64,000 nt of DNA from Echinarachnius parma (GCA_037951105.1 JBAMJV010004340.1:60983-124982), one strand, 5' to 3'; counted from the stretch's first letter, positions 33,580-45,890 are shown. The notes: generated from the letters alone by a model not told the origin. Numbers and translations are program-made.

Positions 33580-34010
33580 CAAGCCGATCAGTAAACAAGG
33601 AAGTTCGGTTTTGTTTATTTACTTCGGAACTGCCCTAGTTTGGTTGCCAGCTGACCTGTTTCTATCGTTCATTTTCGTTATTTCACACAAGCATCTTTGG
33701 ACATCGCGAATAGCGAAGAGTTTGTGTTTCGTTTAGAGTTATTTTTTTATCGCGAAGTTTCACTCAGTGATCGCATGATTTATTTAGTTAGTTTCGGGTT
33801 TTGTGCAATTTATGGACATCCGCGTTTCGATTACGGAGCATCTCCTCGCCGGACCAGTCAGCGCGGCGCCGTTCTTTCCCCGGAACTCTCGCGGTGATCG
33901 TCCGCTACGACTCCACGGGCCTCATCCGGCAGCCTATCGCTTCCTCGGATTCCTCGCAAGAAACCCCGGCAATTCCTTTTGTCCGCATAAATCCCGTGGT
34001 GAGTAGGTTC
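33580..34010 (+). other. GC-rich unexplained stretch, possibly an exon or 5' end of an element
   Basis: It is clearly richer in G, C and CpG than its surroundings from about 33,820. It ends at CCCGTGGTGAGTAGG, which contains a good donor-like GTGAGT. Open frames of 66-74 residues (for example SPDQSARRRSFPG) show no recognised domain. It may be the first exon or promoter end of an element, or of an antisense transcript. Low confidence. Confidence 0.3.
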
Positions 34011-34610
34011 ATTTGGTTTTTGTAATCAACAATACTTATTCCCACAAGTGTATGGTAATTTTAATTTGCATATTTATGGTAATTTATGCAAATAAGGTCA
34101 AACAATTAATATTCTTACCCATAAATCCGATATTCTTTATAATCAAACATTGGTTTTCGCTACATTTATTCTTTACATTCAGAATAATAATACGAAACGT
34201 TTTTTGGAAGAGCCAGGTTCTTCCTTATGTTTTATATTCTTTTGAATTTCTGATGTATATTTCTTTTTTTTTTTTGCTTATGTATTTTACTGTTTAAATT
34301 AATCAAATTGAGGTGTCTGGAGGGCACTCTTTTATGTTAATAGCTGCTTTTTGAATAAAAAAACAGTCATGTACATGTAACTTAACAATTTTGTTCTTAT
34401 TCCATTGCTGCATCATTGAACATGCTGAATTGTTATTATTATGTTTTAATTATACCTCACAAGGTTTTCTTACAAAAAAGGTGCTTAACCCAAATTACTG
34501 TCCGGTCCCTGTAATGTATATAATCCAGGATTCCTATATAAGATAATGTAAAGTGAAGACATGTTGTTACCTTTCAAATGTAAATAGAGACTTCAGTAAA
34601 GAAAACTTAC
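34011..34610. other. Intron sequence between D3 and D4
   Basis: Very AT-rich, with an open frame of 94 residues (34,013-34,297) rich in Phe, Ile and Tyr as expected by composition. No domain. Confidence 0.45.
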
Positions 34611-34916
34611 CTAGGCGACAACGAACACCTGCATCATCCTTATGTACACAGTTATGTTGTCCTATACCACTGTGATGACAATCAAAGATGTCCGACTCTG
34701 TCCCGGTACAACGAACACCGTCCAGTAGAATGTCTCCTGTGCCTTGACCAAATGCTGCGCCTCTCAGTGCGGCCTTAGCATTTGGGAAACCAAGAATTCT
34801 GCAGATAACGTTCGCATCCTGGATATCCCAATCATCATGACATACTGTTCCCCAGGCTCCATTGTAATAAACCTCTACTCGACCCTCATTGGTACTGTTC
34901 CCATCTTGAAGGCGAA
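34611..34916 (-). CDS. SRCR domain exon D3
   Basis: 306 bp, 102 residues, open throughout. It contains no methionine codon, so a search that requires ATG misses it. It reads VRLQDGNSTNEGRVEVYYNG at the start, then GTVCHDDWDIQDANVICR, and ends DAGVRCRLG. Six cysteines are in the usual places. NST is a possible glycosylation sequon. The acceptor AG precedes TTCGCC, and the donor is GTAAGT. It belongs with its neighbours by phase, spacing and sequence. Confidence 0.92.
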
Positions 34917-35096
34917 CTGTGTAATTTCAGAAGTATACAACAATTTAATAATAACATACTAAAGCTACGTTCCTTACTCAATTGACAGTCACTTTTGAGG
35001 GTATGATACAAGTCGTTTTAAAAGGAAGCAGGAAGAGATATCCTGTTCTACTATGTGTCATACATGGTTTATTTTCATTGTGTATTATTATTGCTA

Positions 35097-35611
35097 AATG
35101 GGTAGTACAGTTTTGGTAAGGGTGAGCTTTAGTAACCAAAACCTGCACAACAGCACTACATACTCATAGTTATAACTCCACCATACTCGAACGGTATAGA
35201 AAATTACAAACGACTAATTAAAAAAAGCCTGTTATCATTAAAAAAAAGAGCCATTCAAACACAAGAGGGCGCTCTCTGAAAAAGCATTGGTTTCAACGAT
35301 TTTTCATACAAAATTATGCATTGTTGAAATAATGATTGCACAGAGAGATCATCAACAACTTTTTTTAAAACTCTTGAAATTTTTGGAAAAAGTATAGGCA
35401 TTTTTTTGTTAAATCATCGAATAAAATTTCATTACGATCGGATATATTTATTAATATTTCAGCCGTTTCTGAACCGATTTTGATCAAATAAAGTTTATTC
35501 TGCCATTAAAATTGTATGACCGTTCCAATTTTACACTCAGTTTTTCATTACCTCACAACAACAACAAAATATTGCAGCGCCCTCTATACCAAAACTGAAC
35601 TACCCCTTTAA
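35097..35611. mobile_element. MITE of the GGGGTAGTT family
   Basis: The left end GGGTAGTACAGTTTTGGTA pairs with the right end TACCAAAACTGAACTACCCC, then TTTAA. Relative to the copy at 42.8 kb its interior is in the opposite orientation (GAGTGT, ACCGATTTTGATC, GCGCCCTCT). No coding capacity. Confidence 0.82.
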
Positions 35612-35820
35612 CAATATTGGTAATGTTCAACTTTCTTATTTTACTTGAATATTCACATGTAACACTTGTAGCTTCTTTATGGAAAATTGTATGGATACCA
35701 CGACTTTCTTGGGGATATTCAAATTAAGATGATAGATTCATTAAGACTAATAAATGTTAGTACGTGCTGCATGTGCATGTAATTATATATATATATATGT
35801 ATATATACATGTATATATAC

Positions 35821-36129
35821 CATTATGATGACATCGGACACCTGCATCTTGATTATGTACACAGTTGTGACTTCCTAGACCAGCATGCGTACAATCAAAG
35901 ATGGCTGACTCTGTCCCGGTACAACCAATATCGTCAAGTAGAATGTCCCCAGTGCCTGGTCCAAATGCTGCGCTATTCATTGTGGCATCGGCAGCGGGGA
36001 AACCCAGACTTTTGCAGATAACGTTCGCATCCTGGATATCCCAGCTATCATCACAGACAGTCCCCCAGGTTCCGTTGAAATAAACCTCTACTCGACCCTC
36101 ATTGACACTATCCCCATCTTGAAGACGAA
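35821..36129 (-). CDS. SRCR domain exon D2
   Basis: 309 bp, 103 residues, six cysteines. It begins VRLQDG and ends DAGVRCHHNG. An NGT sequon lies before the first cysteine. The last part (CTHAGLGSHNCVH onward) is nearly the same as D7, while the middle differs, which suggests a recent duplication or gene conversion between D2 and D7. The donor GTATAT lies inside a TA-rich microsatellite at about 35,783-35,820, so repeat-length changes sit directly on the splice site. Both borders are phase 1. Confidence 0.92.
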
Positions 36130-36915
36130 CTACGTAATGGTATAAATGTGAACTAAGTATTAATAATTGCAATTACAAATATCGCTTAGTGTGATAATGT
36201 TTTTCCTACCCAATAGACAAGAATTTTGTATTTAAATGGCATTTTAGCGGCTGACGTGTGTTAACTCTGTAAGCATAGCAACACCATGTTAAACAAAGAC
36301 AAAAGCATTTATATCACATCTGCAATAAATTGTCATGTGCAATACATTTGCATGAATAATTTGGAAAAATTGCGCTCTACAAATTTGTGCAATAAAATTA
36401 CATACTTCCTCACGATTATGGTTACAATGACAATTCGCATTTCCCGAAACACACCAAAGAACGAGTGACCATCGGCACTTCAAATCTCACACATTATATT
36501 ATGTAGCAGGTTTCGATGCCAGATTTCCAGAGTGGCAAAATTCCACCCTCCCCACCCCCAATGAAAATATCAGGGTGAAAACATATCGTTTTTCCACCCC
36601 CGCCCCCCCCCCCCCCCCCTCCCAGAATTCCGAAAGATGAATAAGAAAATCTTTAAAAAGGTGCATAAGTAATGTATTTTCGACAACGGAAATGACCACG
36701 GGACATGGGAACGACCACGGGACATGACAACGACTTATATGATATCATTACTAAATGTTGTCGTAGATAATTTGACATGTTCTGAACATGCATCTATTAT
36801 GATCTATTATGATCGACAGTTTGTAATATGACACGAATTATATACACAAAGCAAAGATGATCGTAACATATATGGAAATGTGGAATAACGATGGGAATAA
36901 CGATAAGAAATTGCC
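36130..36915. other. Intron sequence between D1 and D2, near D2
   Basis: No gene. A C-run lies at 36,602-36,620. A short direct repeat (GACCACGGGACATG) occurs at about 36,693 and 36,711. Confidence 0.45.
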
Positions 36916-37451
36916 TTAAAGGGGACCACCAGGCAAAGGACAACACATTATTATATGTTTTGGTGCCGTTTTGTGATATCAAATAGATACCCAACATTTT
37001 TCAAAGGGTTGGGTGATTCATAAACAAAGCAATTAATATCCACCACTTACGGAACCACTGCTATTTCCTGGTTCCACACGGGCCAAGTATTTGCGAGTGC
37101 GCCAATGCTTTCACGCGTACGTCAATAGAATCCCGGATGATTCGTTCGCTCTGCACAGAGCGCTCTAGCCAGCCGATAGGCATCGTGCTGTCTGGCAGGT
37201 TCTACCGGCAGTGTACTAACCGCGATATGCCTAGTTTGAGCGCGCATCGGGATCGAGATCACCGGTTTTCCGTCTCCATAACGCGATTAGTACTTGCCAG
37301 AGAGCTCAGACGCCTATCGGATAGGCTAAGAGCGCTCTGGATCTGCGCACATGTAGTCTAAAATACTAAAGATGTAACCTTTCTATAATAAGAATATTTT
37401 TTTGGGGTGGTGGTACCAAGGAGGTTTAACCTCCTTGGTGGTACCCTTTAA
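36916..37451. mobile_element. MITE of the GGGTACCACC family, both ends present
   Basis: The left end TTAAAGGGGACCACCAGG is inverted at the right end (CTTGGTGGTACCCTTTAA). Near the right end a second small palindrome, CCAAGGAGGTTTAACCTCCTTGG (written here only as its 23-bp span at 37,416-37,438), forms an 11-bp-stem hairpin. The interior carries GCGATTAGTACTTGCC and CCGATAGGCATCGTGCTGTC words, also found inverted at 58.7-58.8 kb. Confidence 0.75.
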
Positions 37452-37956
37452 TCCGTCATCTACCAAAGGCTTAAACCTGTGCAAGGCCTTATTAGACTGG
37501 GCCCCTGTCCCCATCTGTAAATGACAAGTCGACTGTATACTCGCCAAATAGCTCGATATGTCGGTCTTATGATATTAAAATATGCAATATTTCACTCCTA
37601 GAACTGAACATGTTCTAGTCTCAACGCTATTTGTGCTTAATTCCCTAGACCCATCACTGGGCTGTAGTATAAGAGCCCCTCAATACAATCCATACAAGGC
37701 TGTTTTACTTCTGTATTTCCATGCGCACTAAAAGAAACCACCCAAAAGATCCACTAAATGCCAAATCCTAAATCTTCCGGGGGCTCCCCCCTGCATTCCG
37801 ACAAGAGCAGTTAGATTAAACTGTAATTAAACTTACTTGATTAAAATCGGAGTTTTTAATCCTATGATAATCACAAAGAAAAAAGAACTGTGCATTGTCG
37901 AACACATTTCAAAATTTAACTACCTGTACCCGAATTGAAGCTCGCAGCAAAGACGC

Positions 37957-38341
37957 TTAAAGGGATCTAGTAACTTTGTTGACATGTGCAAGAAGTGATG
38001 AATGGTTGATGCGATGTATATTGTTTTTATCCCATATGTCCGCAGGGTATTGTGTGAAAATTTCAAGTCAAATGGACATTGTATGGCCAATTAATGAGCG
38101 AAAATCCAAAGTGATATTTAGTTACTCACTGCACTTACTTTTTACACGGAAGAAAAACTCGCCCGGAGTCTTTCTTATCTGAATACTTCAATCATACATA
38201 TCTTTGTAACGAAAGGGAAATTTGAAAACCAAAACCTGTCCCGTGATTTTATTGTTAATACGAATACAACAATGTATAAGGGAACCGCTAGAATCACAAT
38301 TTTATTTTGAGGATTTGGACAATGTTACTAAGTCCCTTTAA
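37957..38341. mobile_element. MITE of the GGGATCTAGT family, full copy
   Basis: The left end TTAAAGGGATCTAGTAACTT is inverted at the right end (AATGTTACTAAGTCCCTTTAA). TTAA lies at both ends. The core is about 377 bp, with no open frame of note. Other copies: 12.75, 42.13, 44.18 and 63.0 kb. Confidence 0.85.
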
Positions 38342-38439
38342 TGGAAAGACCGATCACTTTACAATTATCCTGTACAGAGTGAACGGGCAGATCGAGATGT
38401 TCAAAATTAACATGCACTTTGCTAAGCACGCTTTTCATT

Positions 38440-39870
38440 ATGACGTCACAATAACAATGCTTACTTCGCCTGACTAATAAGCTGTTAAAAGTTGGGACAA
38501 ATTACTGCCGTCTGCATGGCGTATGGCGTATGAAATACATTTTATATTTAGATTAATAGAATCGCGATTGATTAATTTTTGGGCAAGGCTAGAATGTGGT
38601 CCTCCAAAGGAGCTTAGTCAAGTAATATGTGCGCTGTTAAAACAGTTTTATAATAAAGAGATATACTTCTCTCCTTGGTTGAAAAAGATTAAATTGATTC
38701 TTGACAAAACTGGAATGCCATACTTATGGAATAATTGTGCCAAATACTCAATAAATTGGATACAAAATACAATAAATCAACGTTTGACATGGATTTACTC
38801 TCAGAATTGGCACTATGAAGCAAAGACAAATTCACTGTGCATAAACTATCGTGTTTAAAACGAACTTGCGAATTGGAAGCTTATCTTACAAAGATACCTT
38901 TGAAATTGAGGACAATGATGATTAAATTTAGATGTGGTAATCACAAGTTACCGATTGTAGCTGGCAGATACAATAATATTGAAAGATCAAATCGCCTTTG
39001 TCCGCGTTGTGATCAACAGAAAATTGGTGATAAATACCATTATCTTTTTAAATGCCCTCTTTTCGAAGTGGAAAGAAAAAGGCATCTGACTAAGCAATAT
39101 AGAAAACGCCCTAGCACTGAAAAGATGCATGATTGATTTAATTCTACTAATTACTCTATCATGATAAACCTTGTTAATTTTTTTAGTCTTATCGTCAGGA
39201 ATTTCTCATCAACGAGTTCATAGTAAAATAGCTTGAAGCTTGTAAATGACGATCTTATTATCAACAATATTAATCGTACTCTTTTTAGTTGCCCAATCAA
39301 AATTAATATCAATGTATATATATGTATATATATATATAAGCGAGAAGTGCCAGTGCCAGTGCCTTTTTTCATTTGGAGGATTAAAGGGAGGAACAATGCT
39401 TATTAAGCTACGCCTATTATTCTTCCTTCTCAATCATTTATGATTATTTCTTGCATTATATGTATATATATATATACATATTTAATTTTTTTTTTTTTTA
39501 TTGTATTGCTATATCACTTAATATTTACTTTTATTTATTTGTACTCATTGTATTATACTTATTATCACCATATATATATTGTTATAGAACTAATTGTACT
39601 ATCATTATTGTAATAATTTTGTTTGTTTGTGTTTCTAGTTTGACTATTTATATATTTTGTTTGTTTACTGTTACCAATTTAATTGTTTTCTAACTTGTAC
39701 ATTCTGTGTAAATATTGCATAGTGTTATGGATATTTTGAAATTGACTGTTTCCTTTTTCTCTAATACCCATCCTTGGGCGACATGATAAATAAACAAATT
39801 TCATTCATTTCAAATTTAATTTCATTTAATTTCATTCATTTCATTTTAAATTTCATTTCAATTATAAACG
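38440..39870 (+). pseudogene. LINE 3' part with zinc-binding RT C-terminus
   Basis: Two overlapping frames encode a LINE ORF2 C-terminus. One reads GMPYLWNNCAKYSINWIQN; the next, after a frame change near 38,840, reads LRTMMIKFRCGNHKLPIVAG and then RLCPRCDQQKIGDKYHYLFKC. The second carries the C..C...H...C pattern typical of the domain after the RT in several LINE clades. The 3' end at 39,780-39,870 has AATAAA followed by an (ATTTC)n-type tail, the same tail type as the LINE at 45.0-51.1 kb. 39,160-39,780 is its AT-rich 3' part. Confidence 0.75.
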
Positions 39871-39891
39871 GGTTGGTGTGTTTATTCACCC

Positions 39892-40868
39892 AGGTAGCAA
39901 GCCAACGTTGGACCAACGTTGGAAACTTGCCAACTCGTTGGAACTCGTTGGACGTTGGACAGACTCGTTGGACCAACGTTGGATCAACATCGGTAACTCG
40001 CAGTAAAATGGACGTTGGACAGACTCGTTGGACCAACGTTGGATCAACATCGGTAACTCGCAGTGAAATGGACGTTGGACAATCTCGTTGGACCAACGTT
40101 GGATCAACGTCGGTAACTCGCAGTGAAATGGACGTTGGACAATCTCGTTGGATCAACATCGGTAACTCGCAGTGAAATGGACGTTGGACAATCTCGTTGG
40201 ACCAACGTTGGATCAACATCGGTAACTCGCAGTAAAATGGACGTTGGAGAATCTCGTTGGACCAACGTTGGAACAACATCGGTAATTCGCAGTGAAATGG
40301 ACGTTGGACAATCTCGTTGGACCAACGTTGGATCAACATCGGTAACTCGCAGTAAAATGGACGTTGGAGAATCTCGTTGGACCAACGTTCGATCAACATC
40401 GGTAAATCGCAGTGAAATGGACGTTGGAGAATCTCGTTGGACCAACGTTGGATCAACATCGGTAAATCGCAGTAAAATTGACGTTAGACAGACTTGCTGG
40501 ACCAACGTTGGATCAACATCGGTAATTCGCAGTGAAATGAACGTTGGACAATCTCGTTGGACCAACGTTGGATCAACATCGGTAACTCACAGTAAAATGT
40601 ACGTTGGAGAATCTCGCTGGACCAACGTTCGATCAACATCGGTAAATCGCAGTAAAAATTGACGTAAGACAGACTTGTTGGACCGACTTGTTGGACCAAT
40701 ATTGAATGAAAATCCGTAATTCGCAGTGCAATGGACGTTGGACAATCTCGTTGGACCAACGTTGGATCAACATCGGAAACTCGCAGCTCGAAAGCTGTTG
40801 GACAAACTCGTTGGACCAACGTTAGATCAACGTTGGATATCCGCATAAGAATATCACAATCGTTAGTC
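39892..40868. repeat. 60-bp minisatellite with palindromic core, about 15 copies
   Basis: The unit reads GTTGGACCAACGTTGGATCA, then ACATCGGTAACTCGCAGT, then AAATGGACGTTGGACAATCTC-like sequence. It contains the perfect palindrome CCAACGTTGG. Units keep a 60-bp period over most of the array, so both strands are open over 150-200 codons. Those frames have no other coding feature. One unit near 40,148 is shortened. Confidence 0.93.
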
Positions 40869-41162
40869 TAATGTTGGAAATTTTCCAACTCGTTGGACAG
40901 ACTAAATGCGGCTGCATTCTGGTACTGCTATCGTTCTTTGACAATTTGCTCTCAATTCAATGAGATTAAATTAAATCCCTATTTTTAGTTTGAATTGATA
41001 CTCATCGAGAACATGATCTAGATTTAAGGTATGCATGCATTTGATTAGTGGTAAATGTGTAACACAAAAAACAGTGAATCTAGCAAAATTGTCATGGGAG
41101 TGAAATATGCTGAATCACAGTCAGTAGGACAAGTATGAAGTAAACACCACATAAGTGAGTGT

Positions 41163-41240
41163 AGGAATATGAATAGGACTATATGGATAGGAATAGGAAT
41201 AGGACTATATGGATAGGAATAGAAATAGGAATAGTCTTAG
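41163..41240. repeat. Short tandem repeat of GAATAG and ACTATATGGATAGG words
   Basis: ATAGGAATAGGACTATATGG-type units are repeated two to three times. Non-coding. Confidence 0.75.
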
Positions 41241-42125
41241 GTATAGGTATAGCAATCATAGGACGCTCTAGATATCACCAATAGGTGTGCCATATGAATA
41301 TTAAATTTTTTTTAGTATGGTGAGACGTTGGTCCAACGTTGGACGTCGGGCTAATATCGCGCCGATGTTGTAACTGGTATCAAATTAAGAGGTCGGTCAA
41401 AGATTGAAAACTTGATGTTGGGCTTATGTTATTAAATATACATAAATATGACAGCTCAAATATAACGTTGGGTCAATGTTGTACCGATGTCGGAATTGGC
41501 GACCATTTGCCGACTTGTTTCATGGTTTCAACTCTGACATCGGCAGGATATCGGGATGACGTCATAATTGAGATGTCATATTGAGGTCCAATTAATAACA
41601 TTGGCCCGACATAAGTTTCACAACCATGTACCGACCTCTTAAATTGCTACCAGATCCAACATCAGCACAATATCGGACTGACGTCGTAGTAGAGATGTCA
41701 TATTTAAGTAGGAGTAATGACATCAGCCCGACATCTATTTCACAACCATTTACCGACCTCTTTAATTGCTACCAGCATATTTTGGTACCCTTTTCATTGT
41801 AAGTTCTGCACGCATGACTGAACATCAGACACTCTTTACAAGACTGCAAAATCACACTTCAAGTTACATTGTCTTAATCCACTGGATTTACTCTAATTGT
41901 GCAGGAATGTACAGCAAAATGGCATTTTCATGAGAATAGTGGTTTGGTTTGGCATATCCTAACAAACACCTACATCATAAATTATTGTTGAAATGCCTAT
42001 TTTTCTTGAATTGTTTCACTTTAGAATCAATATGAAGTCCATCAAAGTGAAATGTATGGTTCAGATACTGAGGTCCAATTAATAACATTGGCCCGACAGT
42101 AGTTTCACAACCATGCACCGACCTC

Positions 42126-42257
42126 TTAAAGGGACTTAGTAACATTGTCCAAATCCTCAAAATAAAATTTTCATTCTAGCGGTTCACTTATACCTTGTTG
42201 TATTCGTATTAACAATAAAATCATGGGACATGTCAACAAATTACTAGATCCCTTTAA
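42126..42257. mobile_element. Internally deleted MITE of the GGGATCTAGT family in the foldback arm
   Basis: The 124-bp core runs from AGGGACTTAGTAACATTGTC to TTACTAGATCCCT, with TTAA on both sides. The uninterrupted arm sequence CCGACCTCTTAAATTGCTAC at 41,638 shows the empty site with one TTAA. The target duplication is therefore TTAA or, read differently, TA. Confidence 0.9.
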
Positions 42258-42830
42258 ATTGCTACCAGATCCAACATCATCACAATATCGGACTGACGTC
42301 GTAGTAGAGATGTCATATTTATGTAGGAGTAATGACCATGATGACATCAGCCCGACATCTATTTCACAACCATTTACCGACCTCTTTAATTGCGCGAAAA
42401 TAGCCCGACGTCATTCATGAGATGTCATATTCATGTCATACTATTGACATCTGGGCAACATCAAGTTTATGATTACTTGCCGAGTTGTTTCATTGCTGCA
42501 TGTTCTGACATCGGCAGGATATCGCTATGGCGTCATCATTGAGATGTCATATTCATGTCTAATCATTGACGTCGGCACAACATCAATTTAAAGACCATTT
42601 GCCGAGTTCTTTCCTTGATGTTGTGGATATATCAGATCACTGCAGTACAAAGTATATTAATCCCTCAACTTTTTTTGCACGTGTGTCAACAAAGTTACTA
42701 CAGAGTGAGTCAGAAAAAAGTCCCATCTTTTAAAAGTTGCCTTGTTTGAAGTATGAACATTTAATCATGGGTTTTATGATATGTCTTGGTAAAGTTATCC
42801 TCCCAGCATATTTTGGTACCCTTTTCATTT

Positions 42831-43368
42831 TAAAGGGGTAGTTTAGTTTTGGTAGAGAGGGCGCTGCATATCACAATTTTGTTGTGAGGTAATGAAAAAC
42901 GGAGTGTCGAATTTGAGAGAAATGCAATTTTAATGGCAGAATTAACTTTATTTGGTCAAAATCGACCCAGAAACGGCTGAAATATCAATAAATCTATCTG
43001 ATCTTATAATTATTTGGGACCCAAATAATTAGACGTTTTTTCAAAAAATTTAAAAAATGCTAGCACTTTTACAAACATTTTCAAAATCTTTTTTTAATTA
43101 TTTGTTGATGATTTCTCTATTTAATCATTATTTCAATCAAACAGCACATGCATAATTTTGTATGGAAAATGGTTGAAACCGATGCCTTTTTAGAAGCGCC
43201 CTCTTGTGTTTAAATGGCTCTTTTTGAATGATAACGTGCTTTTTACTTAGTCGTTTGTAATTTTGTATTACTTTTGAGCATGGTGGAGTTATTACTATTA
43301 GTTTATAAGGTTACTGTCCAGGTTTGGTTATTAAAGTTCAGCCTTACCAAAACTAAACTACCCCTTTA
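42831..43368. mobile_element. MITE of the GGGGTAGTT family in the foldback core
   Basis: The left end AAAGGGGTAGTTTAGTTTTG is inverted at the right end (CAAAACTAAACTACCCCTTT). The flanks CCCTTTTCATT and AAGTTCTGCACGC are continuous at 41,790 and 59,723, which are empty sites. TA is duplicated. No coding capacity. Confidence 0.9.
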
Positions 43369-44181
43369 AGTTCTGCACGCATGACTGAACATCAGACAAT
43401 CTTTACAAGACTTCAAAATCACACTTCAATCTACATTGTCTTAATCAACTGGATTTACTCTAATTGTGCAGGAATGTACAGCAAAATGGCATTTTCATGA
43501 GAATGGTGGTTTGGTTTGGCATATCCTAATAAACACCTATATCATAAATTATTGTTAAAAAATGCCTATTTTTCTTGAATTGTTTCACCTTAGAATCAAT
43601 ATGAAGTCCATCTAAGTGAAATTTATGGTTCAGATACTTTTTTATTCCCTTCTGAAAAGAAAATCACCTTGAAAAATAAAAATGGCAAGCGTATATGCAA
43701 GGTTAAACTGGTTGCTAGGGAAAATTATGTTGCTAGGCAACACAATTTCATTATTATTTACTTACAAATTATGTCAGACTGTTCGGAGTTATTTTTTAAT
43801 TTCATTATTAGGGTTTAAATCATTGGAAACATACATTTACTTTTTTTAAATATTAAATAAAAATTGCTAAGTAACTAATTTGTTCTTAATATCAGTTGTA
43901 TTTCATGTGAAAATTGGCATGTGTAATATAATTGGCGTTGCCATGGTTACAAGCAACTATTTTAATGGGGGTTAGCATATATCGGGAGCTGGGTTCATAA
44001 ACTTTCCTTTGATACCAAATTTTCCATGCCCGTCCGTAGGTGCAGCCAAATCCTAAATTAAGGCTCGTTCTGGACTTGGCTCATGGACTATAAGGGGTAA
44101 TGAGAGTTAGCATGAATTACATACTCATGATGTATGAAGTAAGGATTTTGTCATTGACCTTGAGGTGAACCTTAAGTGACC

Positions 44182-44578
44182 TTAAAGAGATCTAGAAACT
44201 GTGTTGACATGTGCAAAAAGTGATGAATGGTTGATACAATGTATAGTGCTGTTATCATATATGTCCACAGGGTATTGTGTGAAAATTTCAAGTCAAATGG
44301 ACATTGCATGGCCAAGTAATGAGCGAAAATGCAAAGTGATATCAAGTGATATTCACTAACTCACTGCACTCACTTTGTACATGGATGAAAAACTCGCCCG
44401 GAGTTTTTCTTATCTGAATACTTCGATCGTATATATCTTTGTAACAAAAGGGAAATTTGAAAAAACCGAAACCTGTCCCGTGATTGTATTGTTAATATGA
44501 ATATAACAAAGTATGAGGGAACCGCTAGAATTCAAATGTTATTTTGAGGAATTGGACAATGTTACTAAGTCCCTTTAA
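44182..44578. mobile_element. MITE of the GGGATCTAGT family in the foldback core
   Basis: The left end is TTAAAGAGATCTAGAAACTG and the right end is ACAATGTTACTAAGTCCC, then TTTAA. The related core at 60,430-60,470 (CCTTAAGTGACTATGTCACT) lacks it. Confidence 0.85.
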
Positions 44579-45516
44579 TATCGATAGGTCACTCATTAAC
44601 TTTAAGGAGTTTATAACTGATATCATACTCTCCATTCCCTAAACAAATAAAAGCCTTTCACGACTGGATGACGAGAATATAGTCCGGTTTCAATAAAAAT
44701 ACAGTTTTCTGTATATAGAAATCGTTATCATATATATCAGCGTTTCCATGGCAACGGGTAGACTGTCCGATGTCACATGGTGGATTTGAACTCTGGAGGC
44801 CTTGTGCGTGTGTTCCTCCATTACAAATGTGTCATAGTATAGCTCAGAAAACCGACTACAGAGAAATAACTAGCCAGAAATCTAGTAAAGTTCTAATTTG
44901 TGACTGTAGTATACAATTAGGGGTTAATTAGCGGTGACCCTTGGGACCTTAAAATGGTAGCCTCATCTTAAAACATGTTCTAACAGAAATACAGTCCTTA
45001 AATGTCTGAGTATATGAAAAATCAAGAGTATTGAAATGAAATTAAATGAAATTTGAAATGAAATGAAATGAAATTTGAAATGAAATGAAATGAAATTTAT
45101 TTTTACCAATTGAAACAACAACAAAAAACATTTACAATATAATACAAAGATTCCACAAAATTAAAACTTATTGGTAAAAAAGGAACTAGTAATAGCACAA
45201 AATGCTAGTTGGTCTAGCCCTTATAAAATGGGTGCGGTTCGTTATTCCGAAGGTTTGTTATTCCGAAGGTTCGTTATTCCGAAGGTTCGCTATTCCTAAA
45301 ATGAAATCGGGTTCGTTATTCCGAAGGTTCGTTATTCCGAAGGTTCTTTATTCCGAAGGTTCGTTATTCCGAAGGTTCGTTATTCCGAAGGTTCTTTATT
45401 CCGAAGGTTCGTTATTCCGAAGGTTCGCTATTCCTAAAATGAAATCGGGTTCGTTATTCCGAAGGTTCGTTAGTCCGAAAATGAATTAGGGTTCGTTAAT
45501 CCGAAAATGAAATAGG

Positions 45517-45890
<374 letters not shown>

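Larger units (their letters stand above)
41325..45033. mobile_element. Foldback-like element copy A, left arm and core
   Basis: The arm is built from subrepeats of about 120 bp with the words GACATCGGCAGGATATCG, TGACGTCATAATTGAGATGT, GGCCCGACAT and CATTTACCGACCTCTT. It is followed by a unique-looking core from GTAAGTTCTGCACGCATGAC through TCCTTAAATGTCTGAGTATA. Part of the core (41,796-42,066) occurs twice. The same order of blocks is found at 59.1-60.74 kb. The core resumes at 51,107 after a LINE insertion. No transposase is seen. Confidence 0.75.

Noticed and set aside
37957-38341. Assigning the TTAA-flanked MITEs firmly to piggyBac
   Set aside because: The ends start AGGGA or AAGGG, not the usual piggyBac CCC, and the empty sites allow either TTAA or TA as the duplication.
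39774-40846. Long open frames on both strands of the 40-kb region (up to 207 residues with WSNEI/CPTSI or GSTSVTRSEMDVG repeats)
   Set aside because: They follow from a 60-bp period divisible by three in a minisatellite. Both strands and several frames are open at once, with no non-repeat coding sequence attached.
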